From Arbacia lixula (lineage: Eukaryota; Echinodermata; Echinoidea; Arbacioida; Arbaciidae), in assembly GCA_963669155.1 (NCBI GenBank), contig OZ022589.1:5163723-5227722 (forward strand): 64,000 nucleotides of DNA, given 5' to 3'. Shown here piece after piece: positions 52,715-63,876 of the stretch. The position numbers and the translations under genes are program-made. Every line of letters starts with the position of its first letter. The stretch's first letter is position 1. Under the pieces are notes generated by a model. The model had not been told where the DNA came from. It did not search any database and worked only from the letters and a program-made list of their open reading frames with translations.

Positions 52715-55405
52715 CTGAAACACAGAATAAGGTAAAAAGATACAAATCAACATGATGCTAGTCATTATAGAGTGGTGTCGTCAGATGAGCATGTTCTCAT
52801 GATAGCTGGTCCTTAACAAATTCTCTCCTGTGATAGGTTTACCGGTCCGATATTTGCACAAGCGGGCTAGTGTCGGGCACTCCCAATTAGAGTCCCCGCA
52901 GTGATCACCGCTGCTTTCTCTACTGGCATAGTCTAGAACCAGTGAATAGTTGTCCTGACACTATGCTCAAAATAACGTCACACGTCGGTACTCTATACAA
53001 TCATGTGCTAGGTGTTAAAAAAAGAGACAGGATTTGTGACAATTCATCGATTACTTTTCTAATAATAATCCTTGAAATATTTAACGAGACTTTTCCCCTT
53101 TTGACAAATAAGGACCTCAAAATATATGTGAATGGAATAATGTGCATTTTCTGAAAACAAATATGCATTATTTTACCTATTCATTTGAAACATCATCTGA
53201 TAAACGTATTTATACACATACCTGTGTGAAATAAACATTTCTCTTTCATGTTTCTGCTTTTATTGAAATAAATTTTTCTCCAGGCTGAACTATCCCTTGA
53301 AGTGCGAATTCGAGCCATAACTGCGATTGACCAATTGCCATTGGTGCAGATTTTGACCATGAAAGTATTCCAACTACCAACTCATGAAGTTAAGGCAGTT
53401 TGGGGCTTAGGTTGTGTGGGGGTTTTTTTTGTCAGAAAAGCACACTGGTAAACTCTTCGGAAATTTTTTGCACTCGTGCAAGGACTGTGACCTTATGAAC
53501 AAATTATTTTCAGGCTTCAAAAGTATTATGTGACAAAAAAGAAATCAAATCAAATCAAATCAAATATACTCCTCTGAAATTATTATGATGTACCAGTATT
53601 ATTACTTGTACATAGATCCAGAGAAGGAAATGAGCAACGGGGTGTGTGTGTGTGTGTGTGTGTGTGTGTTGTGTGTGTGTGTGTTGTGTGTGTGTGTAAG
53701 ATAGAGCGAGAGAGGGGGAGAGAGAGAGAGAGAGAGGGGGGGGGGATTAAATACAATCATTAGCGAAGTACTTAAGAAAGTACGAAACTATAATAATCAC
53801 TGAGTCAGCGGTTTTGAATTGACGACACGAATCATATCATACATGACCCTTTTAATACAGATTGTACAAGATATTAACAATTCTCATGGCATGGGTCTGA
53901 AATACAACTGTACTCAGTACTACTCTAATCATAATAATGGGAAGAATTAACCATTATCGTGTCACTTGTGGATCATTTCACAATTAATACGCACATTTTC
54001 CGTGGATCATCATTTTTTTTTCTCGCACTTAAAGGCTTTAATTCTATACACAGTATCTGGCAACAAACGAGCATTGTATTAAAAACACATTTGAATAATT
54101 CATTGAAGTTTGTTCAAATGATGATAGGTTTATACAGCACATTATGGCTGCGTGTGTCATTTATATAGCTCTCAGCAGTGCAATCTATAACGATATCATT
54201 ACAAAGTACATCAAAGCGGCCTATATTGTACTTTATTGATCTCTTCCGATTGGGACTGTATACGTGTGCCCTATCGGACTTTGTATGATATCATTTTTGT
54301 ACTTACTTTAATAAAATTTTATAATTTTCGTGATGTTTTTTTTCATTTCGTGTCGAAATGACATGGAAATTAAAATACTCATATTCATTTAAGGCCGCTC
54401 AAAACCATGAAACTAAGAGTCCTCCTGAAAGTCGGTAAAAGGAAAAGAAAGTTATTTGATTTTGTGACGTCACGTGCGAGGTGCTCTTCCATATTTTGTT
54501 TACATTTTTTTTTCTCGAAAATGTGCATTTCCTCAAAAAGATATGCATCCTTTTACTTGCACATTTTATACATCATGAGAAATAATTTCTTACCCACATA
54601 CCTGTATGAAAAAAAACATTCCGTTGTCAAAAAAACATTTTTATGGAATTATTTGGAATTTATGGAATTATTTCAGGGTGAACTATCTCTTTAAAGTCTG
54701 ATTTTAACAATTAGTATTGCCAATTTCATAGCTAAACAATGGTTAGTTTTGCTCTGAAAAGGACTTCCTGCTGAAAAAGCAATTGACCAACATCGGAAAG
54801 CATGCTAAGTCCGGAATTCCTTTCTCGCCTTCAGATACCCTTAATACCAGTTTTCCGGGTGCCTAAAGTCTATGATTGCTGATAACAACCGGTACCCGTA
54901 GATCTGACAACGATAATATTATGAGTTAGAACGCCCGTGTGTTGATAGTACTTACATGATATTATCCCCATTTTAGGGAGAGCCGCAATATCGCGGACCC
55001 CTCACTTCCAACTATATTATGTTGACTTCTGTTGATACGTAATAGTATGTACAGTCAGTAACTATTCAACTATTCACAGCTTAGCAATGCCTTCTGATGT
55101 TTCGATGTGAGGTGATCATTAGACTACAATGCAGTAGTAAATGTTCTATGTAGAGAATATAAATTAAAAGCATTTTTTTTTAAAAAATCTCTATTCATGC
55201 ACTAAGAACGCATTAAAAAGTACATGCCATCTCAGGATAGAACAAGATGTAGGCTATTTTACCAGACCCGAATTCGTAAGTAGTCATAATACAACAAATC
55301 GTGTTTCATATGCACGCCCTCAACAACAATAGAATTATTGACCTCCAGGACATATATTTATAACGTATTAAAACGTAAAAATAAAATGATTATACTTACA
55401 GCCAT
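52571..55405 (-). CDS. Candidate 49-residue single-span membrane micropeptide
   Basis: On the minus strand, ATG GCT at 55405-55400 ends at a consensus donor (gtaagt). An exon at 52714-52571 begins after gtgtttcag in the same phase 0. Together they encode MA + WCRDNGKR, a strongly hydrophobic span (IVIFGIMVLIVVILIAVLCG) and a short tail (VFIPRKSIAPTTTPQPALQ), then TAA. Positive charges flank both ends of the span. A ttaaaag TATA-like string lies about 190 bp upstream of the ATG (near 55597). I do not recognise the family. The second exon might instead be the terminal exon of a larger unseen membrane protein. Confidence 0.42.
52767..52998. mobile_element. TAGAGTACCGAAG-family MITE
   Basis: Left tatagagtggtgtcgtcagatgagcatgttctcatg. 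Right gacactatgctcaaaataacg then tcacacgtcggtactctata. The interior has cccgcagtgatcaccgctgc and gtctagaaccag. The best-preserved copy in the window; a partial terminus also lies at 52374-52425. Confidence 0.8.
53225..53303. mobile_element. Right end of a TTAA-type MITE
   Basis: Reads ctctttcatgtttctgctttt then attgaaat...ctccaggctgaactatccctt, the family's right arm. The left arm is not identifiable. Confidence 0.6.
53530..53745. repeat. (AATCA)n, (GT)n and (GA)n tracts
   Basis: aaatcaaatcaaatcaaatc near 53545-53566 resembles a CR1/L2-type LINE tail. A GT tract runs 53641-53697, then a GA tract and a G-run to 53745. Confidence 0.85.
54392..54694. mobile_element. TTAA-type MITE with CRE/E-box site
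   Basis: The right end ttcagggtgaactatctctttaa has the family TTAA. The interior keeps ttttgtgacgtcacgtgcg followed by aggtgctcttcc, and aaatgtgcatttcctc. The left end is decayed. It lies in the intron of the candidate micropeptide gene. Confidence 0.8.
55400..55405 (-). CDS. Candidate first coding exon (Met-Ala)
   Basis: On the minus strand, cataATGGCT|gtaagtata. A two-codon coding part ends in phase 0 at a perfect donor and matches the phase-0 exon at 52714-52571. The 5' UTR would extend toward about 55560. Confidence 0.4.
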
Positions 55406-55785
55406 TATGTAGCGCTAAATGCAGCACTGTGTATGCAGGAGTAGCGAGAAAGAGATGTGTAGGCCGTCTCTGCAGTGATGTCTATGTACTTTTACTGTAA
55501 GTCGCTTATGGCTTTATTGTATGCGTTATATTCACAGCAGTAGTATGCACGCATCCCTTTGCGAGTAATGGTGATCGCGAGCAGAAGGCTCCCCTTTTAA
55601 GCGTTCGCAAATGGTCGTATAATGGATAAGTACCTTTTCATGAAGAGATGACGGTATGGTTTAATCTAGCTGCAAATATTACTTGACACTATGTCCACGG
55701 GCCATCCCACTACTATGTTGCACATTCATAAACATATTAGCCGCTTCGTGTTCGCTCTACCGTGCTGGTGCATCGCAGCAGCGAG

Positions 55786-56690
55786 ATACCTCTCACTCTT
55801 GCATAATGCATATTCATAAGGGTCGCGTGCCACGCACGCGCCGGTGCGAAGATAGTCTTTTCCAAAGGCACCGAGTTGATACGCTGACCGAGCGGTCTCG
55901 GGCAAAATGGAAAGTCGTCAAATACAATACATCATTATTCAATTCTAATAATTATGGTCACGGAAGCGATCATGATTAACATAATAATCAAAATGATATC
56001 AATAAAAGGGATGGTGATAGTACATGCAATACTAATGGATATCATCTTAAAACCAGTACGATATGAGAGTTAGAAATGCGAAAATTGTCGCTACAGGTTG
56101 ATACAAAGTGTTTCCATCTCACCTACCTAGCGGATGTGATCTCTTGGAATGAAAGCAAAAATGTAGAAGACAATGTCATAGAAGAAGGAAGAGAAGAGGA
56201 AGAGGAAAGGGAGGAGGAAGGAGAAGACGAAGACGAAGAAGAAGGGGGACGAGAAGAAAACGATGAAAGAGAAAAATATAATGATGTAAAAGAAGAAAGA
56301 TTATAGAAAAAAATATAAGCGTAGCAAATGAACACAGTTAAGTACAATGTTCTTTATTTTGAGACCGAATTATGCACTGGATCAACCAAAATCTTAATTT
56401 GCTAATGAGAGTGACAAGAACTGTTCCAGATTAAGACTGATATGCCTGCTGAATAGTTTGATACCTAACACCACGAAGTAGGTAATGTTGTCATTGCTCA
56501 ATACAATTAACACAATGTACATGGAATGCTAATATTATTCTGAATCATGTCATAATGTTACTACACGTTTATACTGGTTATGCGCCAACTTTGTCTAATG
56601 ACCACTCGTGGCTTGGAGCTAAACTACCACTTCCTGAAGGACGCGTGCGTGGCACGCGACTCTCATGAATATGCATGAGTGTTTTTGCTA
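55786..56690. mobile_element. ~0.9-kb element with long imperfect TIRs
   Basis: The left tgcatattcataagggtcg + cgtgccacgcacgcg pairs with the right cgcgtgcgtggcacg + cgactctcatgaatatgca. The inverted ends extend about 45 bp. The interior includes a purine-rich GAAGAG tract (56150-56260) that reads as poly-Glu. No transposase and no convincing target duplication were found. Confidence 0.7.
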
Positions 56691-56739
56691 CGAGCATGAG
56701 CCAATCGATGTACATGATGCACCTGCAACAATTCCTTCA

Positions 56740-57420
56740 AGATTCAAAATTCAAGATTCAAGATATTTTTTTTTATTCATTCCAAAATCATGTAAATTTG
56801 CTTTCCAAAGGCATCATACCATGACAATGCAATACATATATATTAATATTCTAAACACATTTGAACAATGAGTTGTGAAAAAACATATTTAAACATGGTT
56901 GGGATTCACCTGTGTAATCGAAGGTTATGTACTATATGTGACTTAATAATTAAAGGCTGAAAAATGATTACCTGCAGAATGGGGTTCATATTACTGGTTT
57001 ATTTCTCATTCTAATCCTGATGTAATAACATATACTAGATTTGCTTTGTTTATTCCCCAAGTTTAATACATTGTCATTTATTGTCAATACATTATCTTTA
57101 CTGTATTACAATAAAGATACAAATCAAGATATTTCATTCAGTGCAAAATCATGGAAATTTTCTTTTCACCAGCACAATAACAATACGATACAATACAAAT
57201 AATTATTTCAGGCACATACAAACAATGAGTTGTGAAAAACACATTTAAGCATGGGTTGAATTCACCTGTATAATTAAAAGTTGATAATTAATGAAATATT
57301 ATTTGCTGCAGCATTGAGTTTATATTATTAGTTTCTTTCTTTCTTATTCTACTCTTGATATAATAAGACATGTTAGATTTACTTTGTATATTCGTCAATG
57401 GTAATACATGATCATTATAA
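56740..57420 (+). repeat. Diverged tandem duplication, ~370-bp unit
   Basis: Landmarks recur in order in 56740-57060 and 57120-57405: tcaagatatttt...aaaatcatg, caatgagttgtgaaaaa, attcacctgt, ctgcag-attg/gg and tagattt(g/a)ctttgt. Non-coding and AT-rich. Confidence 0.75.
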
Positions 57421-57439
57421 AAATAATTGTCATTATTTT

Positions 57440-57575
57440 TATTTTTTATTAGTTATTATTATCATTACAATTCTTATTATCATCATAACTATCATCGATA
57501 TTAGGAGCAGTAACATAAGAAGGCGCAGTAGTAGAAGTAGTAGTAGTAATAGTAGTAGTAGTCGTAGTAGTAGTC

Positions 57576-57606
<31 letters not shown>

Positions 57607-57960
57607 ATGTAGTAGTACAATTGTGAACAGTGATTGGGAGACTGTTATAGAGTTCACTACCACAATTGGAGATTGATCTTTTAATGAATGAGTTCTTGGT
57701 ATGGGAACAAATAACAGGCTGCGGGTTGCGTAACGGGTTGCGTAACGGGTTGCGTAATGGCATGAACGGGTTGCGTGATTATACAATGTATCATTAAACA
57801 ACGATAGATACTTCGTGGTGCTACATTTTATGCAATGTTTCATGCACTCATTTGTAAAAAATGAATAAATTCCTACTTTGCCTTCAGATAATAAACCTGT
57901 TCCACCGTCATTTTTACATAAACATATTTGAAGCCTAAAAACCAAAAAAAAAAAAAAAAA
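57440..57960 (-). pseudogene. Decayed LINE 3' end with (AGT)n and 12-bp minisatellite
   Basis: The minus strand contains KNSFIKRSISNCGSELYNSL P, resembling the (K/R)NSFxPRxIxLWNSLP C-terminus of jockey/CR1-group ORF2 proteins. An AGT microsatellite (57527-57612) and three units of cgggttgcgtaa (57721-57756) flank it. The stretch 57779-57945 recurs at 61196-61380, so the whole belongs to a dispersed element. An A-run lies at 57943-57962. Confidence 0.5.
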
Positions 57961-58189
57961 AACCCGTAATAATTCACATAAAAAAGTGTTTCATATTATT
58001 TTATCCTTTTGTACAACTTTGTTGCACACACTACAACGCCTTTTGAACATGACAAAATAAACTCAAATTATTTAAAAAGATATATATGGTAATACACTAC
58101 CATTATAACAATAATTGTTTAATCGTTATTATCATCATTACAATTATCATTACCATCATAACTATCATTATCGATATTAGGAGCAGAAG

Positions 58190-58460
58190 CATAAGAAAGC
58201 CAAAGGATTGATGGAAGCGTGTTCGGTTTGTACATGGGGCACGTAGCCTGATACCAGAACGATTGAATGTGTATTATTGATTGAGTGGGTGACTTTCATC
58301 TTTCATTATCCTGTCCATTTTTGACAATAGTCTCTGTTCGAACAAGTTAGTAACAGCTTTCAAATCGCTTCCTATTATACGCTGTGCTGCCCGCCTAACT
58401 CGATCTAAGCGGTTTCGATTTTGTTGCGTGGCGTTTCCGTAGTAGATAGCATGCTCTGAA
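58190..58460 (-). pseudogene. CR1/jockey-group LINE reverse transcriptase C-terminus
   Basis: The minus-strand frame reads YGNATQQNRNRLDRVRRAAQ, then RIIGSDLKAV, LFEQRLLSKMDRIMKD and SHPLN before a stop. A shifted frame continues RSGIRLRAPCTNRTRFHQSF. This is the typical post-thumb end of jockey/CR1-group RTs (AAQRIIG... R..I..D.SHPL....SG.R.R.P..RTNRF). It is frameshifted and dead. Upstream domains are not present nearby. Confidence 0.7.
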
Positions 58461-59205
58461 TTAGGGCCTGGTAGAACGGAATTAGGATTTTATTTTCTTT
58501 AATTTGTAATTTATTATTTCCACAACCCATAGTAGATAATACAAATACAATCTAAAGTGCAAATACAAGCAATAGTACAAATATTATACATGTCTACATG
58601 AAGATTTTTCATCATCCTCAGAAAGTACAATCTTTGATTCCCCTTTTTGCTTAGGTCATGTGCATTTTCTTTCCAGTCAAGAGTGTTGCTAACTGTACTA
58701 CCCATGCAGGTACTTGAACTCGTTCACCCGTTCAACCTCCTTGTCATGCAAAATGAGCGGTTCGTGGAGTACTAATTCACACGCACAAATATGATAGAGT
58801 CCCATTTTATCGGGCACACATAACATTAAAATACAGGCAAATTCTGTAAATCATGTATATATAAAGGTTGTCTTCAATCACGGTCTCATATCATATCAAA
58901 GTTAAAGTTATGTGTAAGAATTGAAATAATCAACTGTAGAAAAAAAAAATCAATCCGAAGAAGATTTATCATTTTTTTTTATTTTGACAGCATCCGAAGA
59001 CCTGCTTGGTGATTTTTGTGTATCCTATTTAGTCCTATAGTATTTTGATTAATATTCTACATGGCTGGAAGCCACAATTGGCCATTTTAGCTATTATCAC
59101 CTTTTGTAAAAAAAAAAAAATTAATATTGTTTTCTAAAGCTTTCGGCTCAATATGGTGCACAACAAACATTTATTCTATCCCTCTATTCTGAACGTTTCG
59201 TATGC
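58461..59205. other. No gene; minor repeat fragment
   Basis: AT-rich with several A/T runs. A TTAACCC-family core fragment (actaattcacacgcacaaat) lies near 58771. Confidence 0.4.
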
Positions 59206-59206
59206 T

Positions 59207-59207
<1 letters not shown>

Positions 59208-59273
<66 letters not shown>

Positions 59274-59487
59274 GGAGAGACAGGACACGATTCACAAGAT
59301 ACGAACTATTTTTTTTAACACTGTTTATTTCCAAACACTGCAACACGATTATGTGAGACAAAGTGAGACATAGCAAGAGGCACAGATGGAGTCAGATTGG
59401 GGGGGGGGGGGGGCAGAAAAACCGAGCATCATCAAGATAGTGAGAGACAGAGAGGCAGGCAGCAAGACAAAAAAACAACATATATAC

Positions 59488-59554
<67 letters not shown>

Positions 59555-59600
59555 GAGAGACAGAGAGATAGAGAGAGATTAACAGACAGGCAGACAGACA
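59208..59600. repeat. (GA)n tracts with poly(G)
   Basis: GA tract 59210-59271, G-run 59399-59414, GATA/GA tract 59485-59560. The phrase acacgattcaca followed by a-acgaa and ttatttccaaacactgcaacacgatt occurs at both 59287-59350 and 59700-59770. The block is therefore duplicated with an offset of about 415 bp. Confidence 0.88.
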
Positions 59601-60164
59601 AAGTGAGAGACAGACAGAGAGATGGGCATAAAGGTAGCTGCAAGCGGGGAAAAATACAATGAGACAGGAGAGAAAAAGAGGTAGAGACGGAGAACCCCGA
59701 CACGATTCACAACACACGAAGTAGTTTTGTTTCTTTATCACCATTTATTTCCAAACACTGCAACACGATTTATTCATTTATTAAATTATTTTTTATTTAA
59801 CATTTTCTTTTAGTCAGGCTAATCCTTTCATTGTCAAGGAGCCCGGTGATAGAACTCATGTAAACATAGCAAAATAGGTAACATTCAATTACAATTAATA
59901 CAAAGATAACAATAACAAGAGACTAACAAAAACACATTTGGAAAAAATAGAAGTCAAACAAATATGTGAGTGAGTGAGTAATCTCCCCCCCCCCCTCCCC
60001 ACCCGCCTCACACAGTGCCCATGTGTAGCTTATACCATGTATACGACGCACTTCTGATTTATTTTTTGTGAGATTTACGGGTTTCGTAACGGCATGAACG
60101 GGCTGCCTAACGATTATGTGCCTGCAGGGAGCAACTCCCCATTGATCAGAGATACCCACTGCCC

Positions 60165-60480
60165 TCGCTTGCGGTCAAATGCAATCAAATTTATGCATTT
60201 CTATAAGTCAAATACAAACACTGACTCCAATCGATTCCACACCTTAATACAGTCTTGAAACTCCAAGCGTTTGCAAGCATTATTGCGACCACAACCTCCA
60301 ATCGATTGCGGTCGAATACAGAAAACTCCATGTGTGTGTACACGTTACTTGCAATCAATCCGGCACCAACTCCGGTCGAATACAGTCGAATGTAGTCAAC
60401 GTACCCCATGTGTTTGTATACTTTAGTTTCGATCACCGACTCAAATCAATTCAGCTCAGAATATGATCTCAGGCTCCACT
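60165..60480. mobile_element. Possible GGGCCTGAGATC-family element, larger copy
   Basis: Ends in gatctcaggctccac like 42447-42546, and the interior repeats caatcgattgcggtcgaata words. The left terminus is not clear. Confidence 0.4.
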
Positions 60481-61195
60481 GAATTATCATAAAGTGCAGT
60501 AGTGTACAATACAGGCACATGTGTAAGAAAACCACCCCGGAAATATACAAATCACTCCGTATTTTACCATGTTCGCGATCATTATCGTAAAAAAAGAACA
60601 CATTGTTCTGCTTTATATATATGTAGCACATGTTTTCACATGCTCACAGCACACATCAAACCCTCCGCCAGCATTCAGTCCATAATGTAGACATGGTGTA
60701 AGCCCATTTTTTTCAGATGTTGTTTGATATGCCTTTTGGTACCACTGACGACATTTCGTAAAGTTTTCCAATATTGAATCAGCTATCACAAAGACATTTC
60801 CATTGTTTCTTATTCCCAACTTCTCAGTTTACTTTGTTAATGTTGTCTATAACTTCTTCATTGTATGTTGTTGTAATAATTTGCAGAGTGAATGAAGCCG
60901 AAACTGAAACTGAGGTTTAAGCATTTTACATGAACATTTTGAGCGAGGCTGTACTGTACATAGCATATACAGCGCTTCTCTGTTGAGCCAATACCCGTCA
61001 CTGTGATGGCTACTGTCTTAAAAGTCAGTCATTCACAGGGTCATTTGTGAAATAAATTGTGTATGTCATAAAGTGATATGCATTGGTGTAAGTACAGTGC
61101 GGACAATACTATACAAATCGTAAGTAATGATATATATAGGCATTCAGAATACAATATTTTCCAAGCACCATAACAACCCATCAAACAGAATTAGC

Positions 61196-61380
61196 AGAAT
61201 ATAATACAAGATATACAATGTATCACTAAACAATGATAGATACTTCGTGGTGCTACATTTCATATAATGTTTCATGCACTCATTTGTAAAAGATGAATAA
61301 ATTCTTACTTTGCTTTCGGAGAATAGACCTGTTCCACCGTCATTTTTATACAAATATATTTGAAACCTAAAAACCTAAAA
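61196..61380 (-). repeat. Dispersed repeat, second copy of 57779-57945
   Basis: Shares gatagatacttcgtggtgct, tttcatgcactcatttgtaa and ctgttccaccgtcattttta in the same order and orientation. Probably the 3' region of the same LINE family. Confidence 0.75.
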
Positions 61381-62552
61381 AAGGTAAGAATTCACATAAA
61401 AGAGTGTTTCACATTATTTTCTCCTTTTGTGCAATTTTGTTACACATACTACAACGCCTTTTCAACATACTTACAGAAAATTTTGCTGTCTGTCATAACA
61501 AAATAATCTCAAATGATTAAAAAATATATATACACATTTAAAGTATCAACTCTTCCTCAAACAATTTACAATAATGACGTAATGACAGGATGGCCCAACA
61601 AATCAAGCTATAGTATATTCATTTCTAGTCTATACATTTCTCCTCTTTGCAACTTTGATTTTTTTTAAATATTTTTAAATGAATGATTTAAATTTTGTAC
61701 GGACATTTTTTTTTTTTTTTTAAAAAGCAGGATCACCCTAATTTATTCTTACCGTTAATTGACCTCTTTTGAGAATTTTCCTTCATGAGAAATTATTATT
61801 AGTTGAGATTTTCCTACGAATATATAATCAGCACTGAGTTAAAAACACGAAATTGAGAATCTCGACATTTTGCACTGGTGTTACAAAAATCAATGCTATT
61901 GCCATGGTAGCATGCTACTTACAGGAATTGACTACATTATTAAACTTTTATTACCACAAGGTGTTTCGTTGTACGTAGAACAGTTCGATCAAATATCAAT
62001 ATAATGAGCTCATTATCAGTAATAACATAACAAAGGTTATGCGTACACTGATAAATTAATGAATCGCGTGCACAGCAGGAGTACACGTCTCACGTCTCAC
62101 CAAACATGCACCTCTGATCTGCTTGTAGCTAACATTAACCACTCCGTAGATGACATTTGAAATGTCATAGCAAAGAACACAGATTGCCCCGCTCGCTACC
62201 ACAACCCCCCCCCCCCCTCCTAAAAAAAGCAGAGAAAGAAAACCAACACTGACATTCATGTTGTGTCAACGCTTTGGAAACGAAAAAGCGAATGATACAA
62301 GCAACGGTGTTTGTTTGATCTAACCTCGACTTGTGCTTTTATTCAAAGTAGTAGAAGCATTAAAAATAGTAAGCTAGATAATGTGTAGATGACATAGAAC
62401 AAAGTAAGTGTATTTGTGTCAGTCTGATTCCGTACTATATTTTTATGAGAATATTCAACTCATTAATAAATGGAAGTTCTTTTTGAATTATATTCTAAAG
62501 GTTCATTATGCCAGTCTTTCTGCTGTGACTATCGGTCCCATCCTTCTTTGAT
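61381..62552. other. Intergenic, nothing recognised
   Basis: AT-rich sequence with a T-run near 61707-61720 and a C-run at about 62205-62217. No exon, RNA gene or inverted repeat was identified. Confidence 0.45.
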
Positions 62553-63013
62553 TTAAAGGAATAGTCCACCCTGAATATAAGTTGGTTTCAATGTAAGCAG
62601 AAACATGAAAGGAAGATATTAATGAATGCTTGATGCAAAATGGTCAAAACATAAGAAAGGTATTTTATTTTTATAGTTTTGATTTTGTGACATCACATGC
62701 GAGGTGCTCTTCCATATATCGTGTACTACTTTTTCCATAAATTGCCTGTTTTCTGTTCTTAGATGAAGGAATACTTTTTTTTTCATAGCGATATGAGTGT
62801 AAAAACATATGTCTAACGATAGTATAACGCACGGGTGAAGTTGTAAATATCCTTTTGAGAAAATGGGCATTTTCCCCCCAAATTGTAAACAACATATGGG
62901 CGAGCACCTCGCACGTGACGTCACAAAATAAAAACTTTGTTTTCCTATGACCGATTTTCGTCAAACCTTCACTTATATGTTTCTTTCATGCGTCTCCTTT
63001 TTTTTTGAAACCA
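62553..63013. mobile_element. TTAA-type MITE with both internal CRE cores
   Basis: Starts TTAAAGGAATAGTCCACCCT. Both arms carry the core. The left reads tgacatcacatgcgaggtgc, a CpG-decayed form. The right reads gcacctcgcacgtgacgtca, intact in inverse orientation. The far TTAA end is missing, and the element stops about 35 bp from the stop codon of the minus-strand exon at 63048. Confidence 0.85.
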
Positions 63014-63047
63014 CAATGCTTCAGCACCGACATCACCATACAATCTC

Positions 63048-63390
63048 TCACTCACTATCATCCTCACGGAAGAAAACAACTGGGGATCGGCAGTACGGGA
63101 CTGGGCCATCATCATCATCAACATCATCATCATCATCATAATTTATATCTTCGAGATCGTTAAGGGGAATACCGCCATCATCGGCTTCTGTGGCCCAGGT
63201 GTAACGGTTGGCGCGAATCGGAGGAGCTGCGATGCCCGTGCCTTGCGCACACTGGTCCCGCTGCGGTTGGGGACCGGGGATGCCCCTGCTCACTGGGCCC
63301 TGCATGTAAGGGTTGCCAGATTTGCTCTCCCCCACCATATCGCAAGGCTCTGGCGTCACCGTGACTGAGATCCTCTTTGTGAGCTTGGCC
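63048..63390 (-). CDS. Last exon of an unrecognised gene, acidic C-terminus
   Basis: Minus-strand acceptor ttctctatttcag at 63391. The exon starts with one base completing a codon, then AKLTKRISVTVTPEPCDMVG, a Pro/Gly/Gln-rich middle (GIPGPQPQRDQCAQG), RANRYTWATEADDGGIPLND and a poly-Asp stretch (about 9 Asp broken by Val). It ends FFREDDSE then TGA. It is clearly GC-richer than its flanks, supporting coding. The Asp run is encoded by a (GAT)n microsatellite and may vary in length. It could be the cytoplasmic tail of a membrane protein, but I do not recognise the family. Upstream exons lie beyond the window or were not found. Confidence 0.6.
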
Positions 63391-63430
63391 CTGAAATAGA
63401 GAAGGGAGCACATCATATGTAGATCATCTA

Positions 63431-63876
63431 TTGAACGTCATAGTTCACCTTGAAACTATGTTGGTTCCAATAAAGGGAGACACATGAAAAACACATGGGC
63501 CTAATAGTAAAGGCTTCATGAAAATCCGTTAAATGATCAGAAAGTTATGATCGTTTAAAATGTTGTTTCCGCCATTAATGTCAATTTTCTCAAAAATGCA
63601 TCATTAGAAACATGCTTTCACACACAATTAATGTAACCTTTCTGAAAAAAATCCTTTATCAAAAACAGATATTAAGCAATTTAAGGAATCATATAGCTCA
63701 CAATATATGGGAGAAAACCTACCATGTAATATAATACAAATTGAATTTTCAAAGGATCATAACTTTCTTACCCTTCGACTGATTTTCGTCTAACTTTACC
63801 AGTATGTTTTGTTTTCCTTTCATATTTCCGCTCTTATTGAAGCTAACGTTACTTCGGGGTGAACTATCCCTTTAAT
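63431..63876. mobile_element. 446-bp TTAA-type MITE, intronic
   Basis: The left end ttgaacgtcatagttcacct is decayed. The right end ggggtgaactatccctttaa is well kept with TTAA. Interior arms share ggttccaataaagggagaca and cttcatgaaaatccgtt with other members. It lies in the intron just upstream of the minus-strand exon. Confidence 0.8.

Noticed and set aside
56076-56347. Glu-rich or Ser-rich frames
   Set aside because: Low-complexity GAAGAG tract inside a TIR element.
57439-57763. Poly-Thr and poly-Leu frames
   Set aside because: Microsatellite translation; only the short KNSFIKR...YNSLP part is kept as LINE evidence.
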